Shown one piece after another: positions 34,268 through 44,949 of a stretch of 64,000 bases of DNA. The notes below the pieces were generated by a model that saw only the letters and a list, made by a program, of their open reading frames with translations, was not told where the DNA came from and did no database searches. Source of the stretch: Bacillus sp. CH30_1T (lineage in GTDB: Bacteria > Bacillota > Bacilli > Bacillales > Bacillaceae_B); contig NZ_VTUY01000003.1 in assembly GCF_008364765.1 (NCBI RefSeq), positions 187,657-251,656 of the forward strand. The letters are read 5' to 3'. How positions within the stretch are numbered: the stretch's first letter is position 1; each line of letters starts with the position of its first letter. A program made the translations under genes and the position numbers.

Positions 34268-36871
34268 ATGAATTTTGATAATATGACTCACAGCATTCAA
34301 GAAGGATTGGCTTTGGCGGGAGAGACCGCTAAAGAAAGACTACATACAGATATTACCCTTTTTCATTTTTGGAAATCACTCCTCAGCTCAGAAGACAGTT
34401 TTCTCAGAACGATCTATGAGCGTGCAGGAGTAGACGTAGAAGACTTAAAGAATTGGATCGATGACAAGTTAAACGGAATCCCTTCTGTAGAGGGGGATGG
34501 TCTGCAGTATGGCCGATTTTTTGCAAGAGATATCCATCAGCTTATGCAAGATAGTGATGCATTAAAGGCTAAATGGAAAGATGACTATATCTCGATCGAA
34601 CATCTTGCACTTGGGCTATTCAACCAAAAGAACCACCCGGTTACGACATACTTAACAAAACACAATGTAACAGAAAAAGAATTTAAGGAGATCATTGAGA
34701 CAATTAGAGGAGGGAGCAAGGTGACCACACAGAATCCTGAAGTGAAATATGAGGCGTTGAAAAGATATGGAAGGGATCTTGTTGCGGAGGTCAAGTCGGG
34801 AAGAATAGATCCGGTCATAGGCAGGGACAGTGAAATCCGCCACGTGATTCGAATCCTTTCCCGTAAAACGAAAAATAATCCTGTCCTCATAGGAGAGCCC
34901 GGAGTCGGTAAGACGGCCATCGTTGAGGGACTTGCACAGCGGATTGTCAGAAAAGATGTCCCGGAAGGCTTGAAAGATAATACCATCTTCGAATTAGATA
35001 TGAGCTCTTTAGTTGCAGGTGCCAAGTTCAGGGGTGAGTTTGAGGAACGCTTAAAGGCCGTATTGCAGGAAGTGAAAAAGAGTGAGGGACGCATTCTTCT
35101 TTTCATTGATGAGCTCCATACGATTGTTGGAGCAGGGAAAACAGAAGGAGCGATGGATGCGGGGAATATCTTAAAGCCGATGCTTGCGAGGGGAGAACTT
35201 CATTGTATAGGTGCTACCACGCTCAATGAATACCGTAAGTACATTGAAAAGGATCCCGCTTTGGAAAGACGTTTCCAACAAGTACTCGTTCAGGAACCAA
35301 ATGTGGAAGATACGATATCTATTCTAAGGGGCTTAAAGGAACGATTTGAAATTCATCATGGAGTAAATATTCATGACCGGGCCATTGTGGCAGCTTCAAG
35401 ACTTTCCGATCGCTATATATCCGACCGTTTCTTGCCGGACAAAGCAATAGACTTAATCGACGAGGCATGTGCGATGATCAGGACGGAAATTGACTCGATG
35501 CCATCAGAATTGGATGAAGTGACACGTAAAGTGATGCAGCTGGAAATTGAAGAAGCTGCTTTAAATAATGAAAAGGATTCTGCCAGTCTTGAACGCCTGG
35601 ATCGAATCCGTGAAGATTTAAGCAATCTGAAGGAAAAAGCGAATACGATGAAGTTAAAATGGCAGCAGGAGAAAGAAAGCATAGGGATCGTCCAGGAGAA
35701 GCGGGAAGAACTGGAGAAGCTCAGGCGTTTACTCGAAGACGCTGAAAGTGATTATGATCTGAATAAAGCTGCTGAGCTTCGTCATGGCAGGATTCCAGCT
35801 ATGGAAAAAGAACTTGTTGCTGTTGAGTCTGAGATGATGAAAGAGCAGGAAGGGCGGTTGCTGCGTGAAGAAGTGACGGAGGATGAAGTGGCAAATATTG
35901 TAGCAAGATGGACAGGGATACCGATCACTAAGCTTGTAGAAGGTGAAAGGGAGAAGCTGTTAAAACTTGATCGCATTTTGCATGAAAGGGTGATCGGGCA
36001 GGATGAGGCTGTTCAATTAGTGAGTGACGCCGTTATTCGTGCGAGAGCAGGTATTAAAGATCCGAATCGTCCAATTGGTTCATTCATTTTCTTGGGTCCA
36101 ACGGGAGTAGGGAAGACAGAACTTGCGAAGACACTTGCTCACACGTTATTTGATAGTGAGGAACAGATAATTCGGATTGATATGTCTGAATATATGGAGA
36201 AGCATGCGGTTTCACGATTGATTGGTGCACCTCCAGGTTATGTTGGTTATGAAGAAGGTGGCCAGCTGACAGAAGCGATCAGACGCAAACCGTATTCGGT
36301 CATCCTACTTGATGAAATTGAGAAAGCTCATCCAGAAGTATTCAATATTCTTCTGCAAATGCTCGATGATGGGAGGATAACCGATTCTCAAGGAAGGACA
36401 GTTGATTGTAAGAACACGGTTATCATTATGACCTCTAACATCGGATCCTCTCATCTTCTTGAACGGAATAAGGGGGAAGAGGAAATTGATAAAGAAACGA
36501 AGAATCTGGTCATGAGTCAGCTTCGTTCCTCTTTCAGACCGGAATTCCTTAACCGGGTAGACGACATTATTCTCTTTAAACCATTGAGCATTGAGAATAT
36601 AAAAGGGATCATCGATAAGCTAGTAGAAGACTTGCAAAACCGAGTGGAAGAACAGCATATATCATTGTCATTAACGGAAGGTGCAAAAGAATATATAGCA
36701 CAGGAAGCCTTTGATCCGGTTTATGGTGCACGCCCTTTGAAAAGGTATTTGCAGAGAGAAATCGAAACCAAACTGGCAAGAGAACTGATAGCAGGAAATA
36801 TCAGGTCAAACGAAACCATTTCCATCGACAGAGGAGAGAACGGTATATCGATCATTAAGAAGGATAAATAA
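34268..36871 (+). CDS. clpB: ATP-dependent disaggregase ClpB
   Basis: 867 residues from the ATG at 34268 (GAGGTG upstream). Domains in order: Clp N-domain (1-148), first AAA+ module with Walker A GEPGVGKT (209-216) and FIDELHT, a long coiled-coil middle domain (about 400-530), and a second AAA+ with GPTGVGKT and [10 protein letters not shown], then the ClpB small domain. The length of the middle domain separates it from ClpC and ClpE, and no ClpP-binding loop (I/L-G-F/L) is evident. It works with DnaK to resolubilise aggregates. B. subtilis itself lacks clpB, so this gene sits inside an otherwise conserved yjzC-yjzD interval. It is under CtsR control. Confidence 0.9.
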   Translation: MNFDNMTHSIQEGLALAGETAKERLHTDITLFHFWKSLLSSEDSFLRTIYERAGVDVEDLKNWIDDKLNGIPSVEGDGLQYGRFFARDIHQLMQDSDALKAKWKDDYISIEHLALGLFNQKNHPVTTYLTKHNVTEKEFKEIIETIRGGSKVTTQNPEVKYEALKRYGRDLVAEVKSGRIDPVIGRDSEIRHVIRILSRKTKNNPVLIGEPGVGKTAIVEGLAQRIVRKDVPEGLKDNTIFELDMSSLVAGAKFRGEFEERLKAVLQEVKKSEGRILLFIDELHTIVGAGKTEGAMDAGNILKPMLARGELHCIGATTLNEYRKYIEKDPALERRFQQVLVQEPNVEDTISILRGLKERFEIHHGVNIHDRAIVAASRLSDRYISDRFLPDKAIDLIDEACAMIRTEIDSMPSELDEVTRKVMQLEIEEAALNNEKDSASLERLDRIREDLSNLKEKANTMKLKWQQEKESIGIVQEKREELEKLRRLLEDAESDYDLNKAAELRHGRIPAMEKELVAVESEMMKEQEGRLLREEVTEDEVANIVARWTGIPITKLVEGEREKLLKLDRILHERVIGQDEAVQLVSDAVIRARAGIKDPNRPIGSFIFLGPTGVGKTELAKTLAHTLFDSEEQIIRIDMSEYMEKHAVSRLIGAPPGYVGYEEGGQLTEAIRRKPYSVILLDEIEKAHPEVFNILLQMLDDGRITDSQGRTVDCKNTVIIMTSNIGSSHLLERNKGEEEIDKETKNLVMSQLRSSFRPEFLNRVDDIILFKPLSIENIKGIIDKLVEDLQNRVEEQHISLSLTEGAKEYIAQEAFDPVYGARPLKRYLQREIETKLARELIAGNIRSNETISIDRGENGISIIKKDK

Positions 36872-36904
36872 AAAAAAGCAGCCGGACTTGGCTGCTTTTT
36901 TTAG
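36869..36904. terminator. Terminator between clpB and yjzD
   Basis: AAAAGCAGCC pairs with GGCTGCTTTT, with a 6-nt loop and A/T tracts on both sides. Confidence 0.9.
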
Positions 36905-37083
36905 TGCTTTTCGACTGGCTCGTTTGGTATAACAAGCGTGATAAGAAATACTAATATCGTTACACAAACCGATATAATTAATCCTGTTTCAAAGTGAAAA
37001 GCAATTCCATTCATTGAACTTACAACGTAAGTTAACATTTCAGTCAGAGCAAATGCCCAGAAAAACATCCAAAAAAATCTCAC
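36901..37083 (-). CDS. yjzD: YjzD family membrane protein (DUF2929)
   Basis: 60 residues read from a GTG with GAGGTGA upstream. Two transmembrane helices (about 3-25 and 30-53) with a short loop, as in DUF2929. The start MRFFWMFFWAFALTEMLTYVV is characteristic. Function unknown. Its stop lies in the terminator shared with clpB. Confidence 0.88.
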   Translation of the reverse strand: MRFFWMFFWAFALTEMLTYVVSSMNGIAFHFETGLIISVCVTILVFLITLVIPNEPVEKH

Positions 37084-37354
37084 GTCAAGTCACCTCATTC
37101 CTATGTAATCAACTAATACATTATTAGAGTGTTCTAACCAATTTCAATCTTTTTTATCTTACCACAGGTTCATGAATTAATAAATGACTAATCTGTGAAA
37201 TGTAAACCTTATCATATACCGGTAAAAATCTTTAGGGATACTCTCTTTTTTAACTAAATTTGCAAATATCAAAGGTTCTTTGGGCTATCTCCCTTACCAA
37301 TGTTGTCTCCTTACATAAACTATAATGACTTACTATGTAAAAGGAGAAATTCTA

Positions 37355-38098
37355 ATGTATCAGCGATTGTTTCAATTAGAGCAAGAGTGGTGCATGATTC
37401 ATTATCCTGAACGCCCAAATGGATTCGCTGTAATGGTAATAGGTGATTCCCATCACTATGTAGATGATAAGAGCAGCTTTTGGGTTCAACATGAGGCACG
37501 TTACAAGTGGATTCAAGAACTGACCGCCAAAGGCTACATTGTGTATTATAGTAATCTTTACGGAGCGAATTGGGGTAGCAATCAAGCCGTGCAGTTAGCC
37601 AAACGACTTTATCAGCATGTGAAACGAAATGAAATCATTAATGGAAAGATTCATATATTGGCTGAAGGAATGGGGGCTTTGGTATTGAAAAACCTCTATC
37701 CGAAAATGGAGCAGGACATTAGAAGTGCAGTTATGCTTGCACCTTGCGTGTCTTTATATGATCATCTGGAACAAGAGAAGGAACAGAAGTTCTTTTATAA
37801 AAAGGTAATAAAAGAACTCTCACACACGTTTCGATTGAAAGAGGATGAGTGCGAATCCTTCATCAGTCAACAATCGAAGGACTACGAAGTATTTAAAAAT
37901 ATCTCGATTCCGCTTTACATTGTTCAATCAACGACTCTTAATCGTTATAAAAATCAATTCACTCTCATAAAAGATATATATACGGAGCGTTTAGAAAAAG
38001 GCACATCAACGGATTTGTTCTTTGTACTCCCTGAAAAACGTGCTTCTCTGGGAAGGAAATTTGCTTCATACTTTTCTTTACATGAGAAAGAGTTATAA
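37355..38098 (+). CDS. yjaU: YjaU-type alpha/beta-hydrolase-like protein
   Basis: 247 residues from the ATG at 37355 (AAAGGAG upstream), beginning MYQRLFQLEQEW. The fold resembles an alpha/beta hydrolase (VMVIGDSHHYVDD, then ILAEGMGALVLKNLYP), but the elbow reads AEGMGA with glycine in place of the usual serine nucleophile, so the catalytic triad looks incomplete. It lies before yjaV and med as in B. subtilis. It may have lost hydrolase activity; no role is established. Confidence 0.78.
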   Translation: MYQRLFQLEQEWCMIHYPERPNGFAVMVIGDSHHYVDDKSSFWVQHEARYKWIQELTAKGYIVYYSNLYGANWGSNQAVQLAKRLYQHVKRNEIINGKIHILAEGMGALVLKNLYPKMEQDIRSAVMLAPCVSLYDHLEQEKEQKFFYKKVIKELSHTFRLKEDECESFISQQSKDYEVFKNISIPLYIVQSTTLNRYKNQFTLIKDIYTERLEKGTSTDLFFVLPEKRASLGRKFASYFSLHEKEL

Positions 38099-38120
38099 CA
38101 AACACATTGGAGTGATTGAC

Positions 38121-38837
38121 TTGAATCATGCATTCGTATTTGCCTCTCAACAGTTTTTGGGATTTGAGCTTTGTGATGCCCTTCTTGAGAATGGATGGAC
38201 CGTAACGGCAGTGGATGAAACAAAAGAAACAGAGGAAAAGTGGTTAGGAATTGGAAGGAACTCAAACATTCAATATGTTCCTTATGAAGACTGGGATAAG
38301 GAAGTACAATCAGGATGCAGTGTGTTCCTTCCATACTATGATCAGGTAAGAGAAGATAAAGTAAGTTACTTGTCAGAAGTAGAAGGGCTGCTGTCAAAAA
38401 TTGAACAACCCCTCTCGATCATTCGAATCTATTCCAATCTGGACAGAGATCAAAAATGCCAAGAAGGAACAGTATTCTACCTTCCAACTCTGTACGGAAT
38501 TCACCAGCCGACAGAATTTCTGTTCGCTCAACTTTTAAATGGAGAAGATGGTGACTCTCCATACATTGATGATCCAAGTGGAGCGATCTATGTAAAGGAC
38601 GCTGCCCGATCTATAATAAAGCATTCATCCAATTCAGAAGAAATCTATAAGGTGAAAGCACTCTCAAATCAAAGCTGGAAGGAAGCCTTATCGTATGTAA
38701 CGAAGAAGTCTTTTACTCCCGTCAGAATGGATGCCGAACCAAATGGAAAAGAGCTTATCGTCAAGCCGTCCAAGTCTCATGAATCGGTCATTAAAGAACA
38801 ATTAAGAGGCATTCATTTGCATGAAATTCAGGAATAA
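38121..38837 (+). CDS. yjaV: YjaV-type protein, degenerate NAD-epimerase-like
   Basis: 238 residues from a TTG at 38121 with GGAGTG 8 nt upstream; an earlier ATG at 38022 would overlap yjaU by 77 bp and lacks a site. The start LNHAFVFASQQFLGFELCDALLENGWTV resembles a Rossmann nucleotide-binding strand-helix, though the GxxGxxG motif is replaced. A later AIYVKDAARSI also recalls extended SDR/epimerase proteins. The function is unknown; no catalytic Tyr-x3-Lys is evident. Order yjaU-yjaV-med matches B. subtilis. Confidence 0.78.
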   Translation: MNHAFVFASQQFLGFELCDALLENGWTVTAVDETKETEEKWLGIGRNSNIQYVPYEDWDKEVQSGCSVFLPYYDQVREDKVSYLSEVEGLLSKIEQPLSIIRIYSNLDRDQKCQEGTVFYLPTLYGIHQPTEFLFAQLLNGEDGDSPYIDDPSGAIYVKDAARSIIKHSSNSEEIYKVKALSNQSWKEALSYVTKKSFTPVRMDAEPNGKELIVKPSKSHESVIKEQLRGIHLHEIQE

Positions 38838-38951
38838 GAAAACTTTTTCTTTCCTTGTGGATAGGGATGAGGGTAAAATAAATATGATGTAATAATTTGC
38901 TATTGATTCTTTTTTATAGATGCTGCACGGGCTTTAAAGGAGTTGCTGCAC

Positions 38952-39917
38952 ATGAGTAAGAAATTTTACACCATTTTCATGATTGTATTCCTTATTGGAA
39001 TAAGTGGTTGTTCAACAGGAGACAGCGTTGAAATAGAAAAAGTTGGTTTACTGGTTCCGGAAACCGTAAGCGATGGAGTATGGGGAACAAAAGGTTACAA
39101 AGGATTATTGAAAATTCAATCCGATTACAATGCAGACGTTTTCTATAAAGAGAGCATAAAAAATGATACATCAATTAAACAAGCGGTAAAAGAGTACAGT
39201 GATGATGATGTTACCTTAGTGTTTGGCCACGGAAGTGAATATTCCGGGATATTTAACACCCTTTCCGGTGATTATCCCAACATCCATTTTGTAAGCTTTA
39301 ATGGGGATGCCACAGAGGAGAATACAACAAGCCTACAATTTAAGGGCTATGCAATGGGCTTCTTCGGAGGCATGACAGCAGCTTATCAAACCAATACGAA
39401 TATAGTCGGGGTGATTGCTGCTTTTGAATGGCAACCCGAGGTTCAAGGGTTTATAGATGGAGTGAAATACCAAGATAGTGAAACGGAGCTCATTGTCGAG
39501 TACACCAATCACTGGAATGATCAAGATATTGCCTTCGAAAAGTTGGAGGGATTAATGAATCAACGTGTTGATGTTGTATATCCTGCAGGTGACGGCTATA
39601 ATGTAGCTGTAATCGAAAAACTGAAGGAAAAGGGTCTCTATGCCATTGGCTATGTCTCGGATCAATCAGATTTAGGTGAATCCACGGTATTAACGAGTAC
39701 TGTGCAGCATGCAGATAAACTGTATAGTATAGTTGCGGAAAGATTCGCGAAAGGCGAACTCGATTCTGGAAACCTCGAATTTGATTTTGAAGACGGAGTC
39801 ATTTCCATGGGTAAATATAGTCCTATCATTCCAGAAGATTTTCAAGCTGAGATGAAGCAACATGTTCAAGCCTACATCGAAACAGGCAAATTGCCGAACG
39901 GAAAGGAATCGAAGTAA
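38952..39917 (+). CDS. med: Med: BMP-family lipoprotein, competence regulator
   Basis: 321 residues. Residues 1-19 are a lipoprotein signal with lipobox ISGC, and the rest is a BMP/PnrA-type binding fold (VGLLVPETVSDGVWGTKGY, VFGHGSEYS, VVYPAGDGYNVAVIE). In B. subtilis Med is a positive regulator of comK, and BMP proteins bind nucleosides or sugars. ATG 38952 has AAAGGAG upstream. It overlaps comZ by one base, matching the B. subtilis med-comZ operon. Confidence 0.88.
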   Translation: MSKKFYTIFMIVFLIGISGCSTGDSVEIEKVGLLVPETVSDGVWGTKGYKGLLKIQSDYNADVFYKESIKNDTSIKQAVKEYSDDDVTLVFGHGSEYSGIFNTLSGDYPNIHFVSFNGDATEENTTSLQFKGYAMGFFGGMTAAYQTNTNIVGVIAAFEWQPEVQGFIDGVKYQDSETELIVEYTNHWNDQDIAFEKLEGLMNQRVDVVYPAGDGYNVAVIEKLKEKGLYAIGYVSDQSDLGESTVLTSTVQHADKLYSIVAERFAKGELDSGNLEFDFEDGVISMGKYSPIIPEDFQAEMKQHVQAYIETGKLPNGKESK

Positions 39918-40105
39918 TGAATCAAGACAAAACGATGGAATTCATGCAGATTGCCATGAAGTACTTCCCACAAGCAAAAGAGCAACTGGATCAAGCGGGT
40001 GTTGAGTTCACTCCCGAAATGCTGCAACCATTCATGTCGCTATTTACACAAGTCATGAGTGAAGCCTATGAATTAGGCAAACAGGATGCCTTACATAAAG
40101 AGTGA
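39917..40105 (+). CDS. comZ: ComG operon repressor ComZ
   Basis: 62 residues (MNQDKTMEFMQIAMKYFPQ...), a helical, leucine-zipper-like small protein with EFTPEMLQPFMSLFTQVM. ComZ represses the comG operon in B. subtilis. The start ATG shares a base with the med stop codon TAA, so translation is coupled. A strong terminator follows. Confidence 0.92.
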   Translation: MNQDKTMEFMQIAMKYFPQAKEQLDQAGVEFTPEMLQPFMSLFTQVMSEAYELGKQDALHKE

Positions 40106-40111
40106 GTGTAC

Positions 40112-40154
40112 AGTAAAACGGTTCATTGAATTTTTCAATGAACCGTTTTTTTTA
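40112..40154. terminator. Terminator after comZ
   Basis: AAACGGTTCATTGAA pairs with TTCAATGAACCGTTT, 4-nt loop, followed by a long T run. Confidence 0.93.
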
Positions 40155-40367
40155 TTTAATATTCCATTGCTTTAATAATGGACTGATTTTCTTATAGAGT
40201 GGTTTCAATTCATCGATGGAATTCATCATGGAGTGAACGCCATCGAGTAATGATCCTCCTTCATTGCTGCCTTCACGCTTCTCCTGAGAAGGAGCCGCTT
40301 CTTTTTTTCGGATTCTTCCTCCATACATCATCTGATCAAATGGATGCAGCTTCTTTTCTTCAGACAT
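40152..40367 (-). CDS. Small hydrophilic protein at the yjzB position
   Basis: 71 residues (MSEEKKLHPFDQMMYGG...), with two amphipathic regions and a charged middle KKEAAPSQEKREG. It lies on the minus strand between comZ and fabHA, where B. subtilis has yjzB. GAGGGGGTGAGGAA lies before the ATG, a strong site. I do not recognise a domain. Confidence 0.75.
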   Translation of the reverse strand: MSEEKKLHPFDQMMYGGRIRKKEAAPSQEKREGSNEGGSLLDGVHSMMNSIDELKPLYKKISPLLKQWNIK

Positions 40368-40459
40368 TTCCTCACCCCCTCTACCTACTATGTAACCTAT
40401 GAAAGGGGGGTTGTACGAGTATAGTCAAACGCATAGAAGAAAGGGAAAAGAAAAAATAA

Positions 40460-40504
40460 TTGCAGAAAGTAGAAATCTTCGATAAAATTAGTACCAAGTC
40501 ATAA
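40460..40504 (+). promoter_or_regulatory. fabHA-fabF promoter with FapR-like operator
   Basis: -35 TTGCAG (40460-40465), 17-bp spacer, -10 TAAAAT (40483-40488). TTAGTACCAAGTCATAA (40488-40504) matches the left half of the FapR palindrome TTAGTACCTRRTACTAA well and the right half poorly. FapR represses fatty-acid synthesis genes and responds to malonyl-CoA. Confidence 0.75.
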
Positions 40505-40564
40505 TAATTGATAATAAACTAAAGAATAAGAAAAAAACATAAAAAGAAAGTAGGGAATGCCGGT

Positions 40565-41497
40565 ATGAATACAGGAATTATTGGAATTGGGCGTTACCTT
40601 CCAGAGAAAATCGTAACCAATGCAGATCTTGAGAAAATGGTGGATACATCTGACGAATGGATTCGTACGAGAACGGGCATTGAAGAGCGAAGAATAGCAG
40701 ATAATGAAACAGACACATCAGACATGGCGTACGAAGCAGCAAAAACGGCCATTGCGGATGCAGATATTTCGGCAGAAGAAATTGATCTGATCCTAGTGGC
40801 TACGGTGACACCTGACCAGCCATTTCCATCTGTAGCATGCTTACTTCAAGAAAGATTAGGAGCAAAAAAAGCAGCTGCGATGGATATAAGTGCTGCATGT
40901 GCCGGATTTATGTATGGTATGATTACGGCAAAGCAGTTTATCGACAATGGTGCGTATAAGCATGTACTCGTTATAGGAGTTGAAAAGTTATCCAAGGTCA
41001 CAGATTGGGATGACCGGAATACGGCTGTTCTGTTCGGGGACGCAGCAGGTGCAGCAGTACTTGGACCGGTTCCCGATGATAAGGGAATACTTGCCTTTGA
41101 ATTAGGTGCAGACGGATCGGGTGCAAAGCATTTGTACCAGGAAGAAAACATCATCATGAATGGACGCGAAGTTTTTAAATTTGCCGTTCGTCAAATGGGC
41201 GAATCGAGTGTGAATGTCATTGAAAAAGCAGGTTTAAAGAAAGAAGATGTTGATTTCTTAATTCCTCACCAAGCTAATATCCGTATTATGGAAGCAGCAA
41301 GACAACGATTGGAATTGCCTATTGAAAAGATGTCTAAAACTGTAAATAAATACGGGAATACTTCAGCAGCTTCTATCCCTGTTTCATTAGTGGAAGATTT
41401 AGAAGCAGGAAGAGTGAAAGAAAATGATGTGGTCGTCATGGTAGGATTCGGCGGCGGTTTAACCTGGGGCGCTATTATCATGCGCTGGGGCAAATAA
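40565..41497 (+). CDS. fabHA: Beta-ketoacyl-ACP synthase III (FabHA)
   Basis: 310 residues starting [19 protein letters not shown]. The catalytic Cys is C112 in ISAACAGF, the His is in [10 protein letters not shown], and the Asn in [11 protein letters not shown]. It condenses an acyl-CoA with malonyl-ACP to begin fatty-acid synthesis; branched primers are typical in Bacillus. It is followed 44 bp later by fabF, under a FapR-like operator. Confidence 0.96.
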   Translation: MNTGIIGIGRYLPEKIVTNADLEKMVDTSDEWIRTRTGIEERRIADNETDTSDMAYEAAKTAIADADISAEEIDLILVATVTPDQPFPSVACLLQERLGAKKAAAMDISAACAGFMYGMITAKQFIDNGAYKHVLVIGVEKLSKVTDWDDRNTAVLFGDAAGAAVLGPVPDDKGILAFELGADGSGAKHLYQEENIIMNGREVFKFAVRQMGESSVNVIEKAGLKKEDVDFLIPHQANIRIMEAARQRLELPIEKMSKTVNKYGNTSAASIPVSLVEDLEAGRVKENDVVVMVGFGGGLTWGAIIMRWGK

Positions 41498-41541
41498 ATA
41501 GAACTCTCTTCTATAACTTGCAGACAAAGGAGATGGAATAA

Positions 41542-42786
41542 ATGAACAAGAAACGTGTAGTTGTAACAGGATTGGGAAGTGTTACCCCGTTAGGTAATGA
41601 TGTTGAATCAACGTGGGCAAATATTTTAGCAGGGAAAACGGGTGTAGGTCCGTTAACGCGCTTAAATGCAGACGATTATCCAGCCAAAGTGGCAGCAGAA
41701 TTGAAAGATTTCAATATCGAGGATTTCGGTGTCGAAAAAAAAGAAGCGAGAAAAATGGATCGCTTCACTCATTATGCGATTGCAGCATCGTTAATGGCTG
41801 TCAAAGATTCCAAGCTCGACATTACAGACGAAATCGCTCACCGCGTCGGCGTGTGGATCGGTTCGGGTATTGGTGGAATGGAAACGTTCGAACAGCAATA
41901 TGAAACCTTCCAAAAGCGAGGGTATCGCAGAGTAAGTCCATTTTTCGTTCCAATGATCATTCCTGATATGGCTGCTGGACAAGTTTCCATCATGCTGGGA
42001 GCAAAGGGCTTTAACTCTTGCACAGTCACTGCATGTGCGACAGGGACCAATTCGATTGGAGATGCATTTAAAGTCATCCAGCGGGGAGATGCGGATGTCA
42101 TGGTTTCAGGTGGGGCAGAAGCACCGATTACAAAGATGTCAGTAGCGGGCTTCTGTGCAAACACAGCTCTTTCGACTAATACAGATCCTGAAAAAGCTTC
42201 GAGACCGTTCGATGCAAACCGTGACGGATTTGTCATGGGAGAAGGAGCAGGTGTCGTGGTTCTGGAAGAGCTTGAGCATGCACTGAAACGAGGAGCGCCG
42301 ATCTATGCTGAAATCGTAGGCTATGGCTGTACAGGTGATGCGTATCATATCACAGCTCCTGCACCGGCTGGAGAAGGTGGAGCCCGAGCAATGAAAATGG
42401 CATTGGATGACGGTGAAATCCTTCCTGAGCAAATGGATTATATTAATGCTCACGGAACAAGCACTCCTTACAATGATAAATACGAAACGATGGCAGTAAA
42501 AGAAGTATTTGGGGAACATGCCTATAAATTAGCCATGAGCTCAACGAAATCCATGACAGGTCATCTTCTGGGAGCAGCAGGGGGAGTTGAAGCGATTTTC
42601 ACAGTACTCGCGATGAAAGACAGTGTGTTGCCTCCAACAATCAATATAGAAACACCAGATCCGGATTGTGATCTTGATTATGTAGCGAACGAAGCAAGAA
42701 AACAGGAAGTGAATGTGGCGATGAGTAACTCATTAGGTTTCGGTGGCCATAATGCTACGATCGTCTTTAAAAAATATAACAACTAA
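41542..42786 (+). CDS. fabF: Beta-ketoacyl-ACP synthase II (FabF)
   Basis: 414 residues with catalytic C165 in VTACATG, and His residues in [13 protein letters not shown] and TGHLLGAAG. It extends acyl chains by condensation with malonyl-ACP. AAAGGAG lies 8-9 nt before the ATG. It is the second gene of the fabHA-fabF operon, followed by a strong terminator. Confidence 0.97.
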   Translation: MNKKRVVVTGLGSVTPLGNDVESTWANILAGKTGVGPLTRLNADDYPAKVAAELKDFNIEDFGVEKKEARKMDRFTHYAIAASLMAVKDSKLDITDEIAHRVGVWIGSGIGGMETFEQQYETFQKRGYRRVSPFFVPMIIPDMAAGQVSIMLGAKGFNSCTVTACATGTNSIGDAFKVIQRGDADVMVSGGAEAPITKMSVAGFCANTALSTNTDPEKASRPFDANRDGFVMGEGAGVVVLEELEHALKRGAPIYAEIVGYGCTGDAYHITAPAPAGEGGARAMKMALDDGEILPEQMDYINAHGTSTPYNDKYETMAVKEVFGEHAYKLAMSSTKSMTGHLLGAAGGVEAIFTVLAMKDSVLPPTINIETPDPDCDLDYVANEARKQEVNVAMSNSLGFGGHNATIVFKKYNN

Positions 42787-42789
42787 AAT

Positions 42790-42830
42790 GAGAACGAGTC
42801 TGCTACACGTTAGCAGGCTCGTTTTTTGTT
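42790..42830 (+). terminator. Terminator after fabF
   Basis: AACGAGTCTGCT pairs with AGCAGGCTCGTT, loop ACACGTT, followed by TTTTTG. Confidence 0.92.
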
Positions 42831-42880
42831 GTGAACTCTCTTTCCTTTACATATACATGATAAAAAGCCAGGAAAGAGGG

Positions 42881-43648
42881 ATGAAGGTGACCGTTGCTCC
42901 TACTGATGAATGGCTGGTGGAATCCATTCATAAGCCTTTAGAGCTGTTAAAGAATACAATTAACGGAAAAGACGATCAAAAATCGTTTTATCAATACCTT
43001 ATGAGGCATGGCATGTACAAATCATCACAGCATGCCGAAGACATTTACGAAAAGATGAAAGAACATAACATTTGGGAACGGTTTGCCCTTTATGAAAAAA
43101 AGTATAAAAGAAAATGGAATGGTCCCAATGTACCTATTTACTTATTTCCCGTGCAGGAAAAGAGAGGTATGTTCCAATCGTCAATGAAAAAGTCAGGTGT
43201 ATGCTTTAAAGACGAGATTTTCTTTTTTATAACAGAACATGAAGATATGAAAGAGTACGAAGCTCTCTTTGTTCATGAATACCATCACTGTGTCAGAATG
43301 AAATTACTAAACAAAAAAGACACACAATATACCTTATTGGATTCAATCATTTTTGAAGGACTGGCAGAACATGCCGTTAAAGAGTACTGTGGAGAAAAAT
43401 ACTCAGCTTCCTGGACAAAGGCATATGAAGAAAAAGAAATGTCACGTTATTACGATAAATGGATTCAGCCTAATTTGGATGTAACAAGAAGCAGTCCCCT
43501 TCACGATCACTTACTTCTTGGGAAGAAATCGTATCCTAACATGCTGGGTTATGCTGCTGGTTATTATCTGGTAGAAAATTATTTGAAGAAGAATATTACA
43601 TCTACCATAGCCCTAATAGGAAAAGCATCATCAACCTTCTTACCATAG
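42881..43648 (+). CDS. yjaZ: YjaZ-type zinc metalloprotease (DUF2268)
   Basis: 255 residues from the ATG at 42881 (an adjacent GTG at 42887 is also possible). The zinc motif HEYHH (HExxH) lies in ALFVHEYHHCVRMK, with a downstream FEGLAEHAV that supplies the third ligand region. DUF2268 proteins are putative intracellular zinc proteases; no signal peptide is seen. It follows fabF but is separated by a terminator. An upstream frame extension reads across the terminator and is not coding. Confidence 0.85.
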   Translation: MKVTVAPTDEWLVESIHKPLELLKNTINGKDDQKSFYQYLMRHGMYKSSQHAEDIYEKMKEHNIWERFALYEKKYKRKWNGPNVPIYLFPVQEKRGMFQSSMKKSGVCFKDEIFFFITEHEDMKEYEALFVHEYHHCVRMKLLNKKDTQYTLLDSIIFEGLAEHAVKEYCGEKYSASWTKAYEEKEMSRYYDKWIQPNLDVTRSSPLHDHLLLGKKSYPNMLGYAAGYYLVENYLKKNITSTIALIGKASSTFLP

Positions 43649-43803
43649 GAGAATGGGGGATCAAATCTGTCAGGTATTTTTATGAATACTAGGCAGGTGA
43701 TGAAAATAGGAGCCTAATTTCGTCATATCTTCCATTTACCCTCATAAACTATAGTAAGAATGGACGAGCTAAATCTCTAAATGCGAGGATAGAGGCGGAA
43801 GGT

Positions 43804-44025
43804 ATGGTGTTTCGAATGTTTGTATTGTTTATCGGGTTTGGACTGGCTGTTTCAGGAGGAGTGAGTTTAATAATTTATTTAAACCTTCTCACCACCGGAA
43901 TGACTTTTTCAGACTATATTCTTTTCGTATCCACCCGAGTCGAATGCTATTTATTTCTCTTAGGGATTCTCATCATCACGCTCTCGATCTATATCCCCCG
44001 AAGGAAAAATAATCACTATCTATAA
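43804..44025 (+). CDS. Small membrane protein, unrecognised
   Basis: 73 residues with two transmembrane helices (about 5-28 and 45-65) and a basic C-terminus RRKNNHYL on the inside. GAGGCGGAAGG lies upstream of the ATG. The gene lies between yjaZ and yjbA. I do not recognise a family beyond small Bacillus membrane proteins. Confidence 0.7.
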   Translation: MVFRMFVLFIGFGLAVSGGVSLIIYLNLLTTGMTFSDYILFVSTRVECYLFLLGILIITLSIYIPRRKNNHYL

Positions 44026-44109
44026 AACCCTTGTTGAATAGGAATAAATTTACACCGATTTGCCTATACTGATTGACAAATAAGATTGTAGCAAAGCGAG
44101 GGGTCAATC

Positions 44110-44859
44110 ATGTTATATCTTCATGATGTATGGGTAAATTGGTTCGAAGGCGAAGAAAATGGCTACAATGTCTGTCATTTTCACGAATGGAGAAAAGAGG
44201 ACGTTATTGAGTTATTGGATCAAGTTCCTCTCATTAAAGTGGACACTGTTCTATTTCATTACATCGAGAATGATTTATCAGAGTTACCTCAACAACTGCT
44301 TAATAATGTCTATCAAAAAGCTTACTTACGAAAAAACCATGAACGAATTCAGCTGGATTATTGCTTCATTGTCACAGACGGGACAGGAATACTCGCAGTG
44401 GATACGATTGGGTATACCGTTCCAATCAGAAAAAGCAGGCTGATCCCAAGACAGGAACAGCTCGTCTATGAAATGGTGGAAAGTCATGAAACGATGCAAT
44501 ATGCCATTCAGCCTGAGGCTAAAAGAGAGGATTCCTATCACATTCTCTCACCAAGTCCATATATGATGAGTGGACTGACGAGAAAAGAAAGACAGTTGAA
44601 GCAATTATTATTTATGGCGCTTGATCAGCTTCACAGCTCGAACAATACGGCCGAAATCCGCTACTGGTACACCGAATGGGCTCCACAGCGATACCGGACC
44701 ATCCAGGAATTGGACTTTGAAGAAATTTGGCAAATGTTATACGAAGAAACGCAGTTTGGCTGGTCGGACAAGCACCTGACCCTCTGTGAAAATTTAATCA
44801 AGGGACAACCCTTCTTCGAAAAACTGTGGGAAGTGGAGAATCGTCCTAAGGTAAATTGA
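44110..44859 (+). CDS. yjbA: UPF0736/DUF3603 protein YjbA
   Basis: 249 residues starting [21 protein letters not shown], with [18 protein letters not shown] and a C-terminal [14 protein letters not shown]. These are typical of the UPF0736 (DUF3603) family of soluble Bacillus proteins without known role. It lies just before convergent trpS as in B. subtilis yjbA/trpS. GCGAGGGG lies upstream of the ATG. Confidence 0.88.
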   Translation: MLYLHDVWVNWFEGEENGYNVCHFHEWRKEDVIELLDQVPLIKVDTVLFHYIENDLSELPQQLLNNVYQKAYLRKNHERIQLDYCFIVTDGTGILAVDTIGYTVPIRKSRLIPRQEQLVYEMVESHETMQYAIQPEAKREDSYHILSPSPYMMSGLTRKERQLKQLLFMALDQLHSSNNTAEIRYWYTEWAPQRYRTIQELDFEEIWQMLYEETQFGWSDKHLTLCENLIKGQPFFEKLWEVENRPKVN

Positions 44860-44949
44860 TAGGTGGATGAAAACCTCTAGTCTGTGATGGACTTGGGGTT
44901 TTTGTTTAGGGTTTGAGGGGGGAGGCGATGATGATCGGTCACAATAAAA

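Noticed and set aside
38022-38120. Longer YjaV start overlapping yjaU
   Set aside because: The first codons have no ribosome site, and homologue-like sequence begins at the TTG at 38121.
37954-38397. 147-codon minus frame opposite yjaU-yjaV
   Set aside because: It spans two well-supported genes on the other strand and lacks a start signal.
41838-42236. 132-codon open frame opposite fabF
   Set aside because: It is a shadow of the strongly biased fabF codons and has no ribosome site.
42743-42880. N-terminal extension of yjaZ overlapping fabF
   Set aside because: It reads through the fabF terminator and has no ribosome site; the start at 42881 is better.
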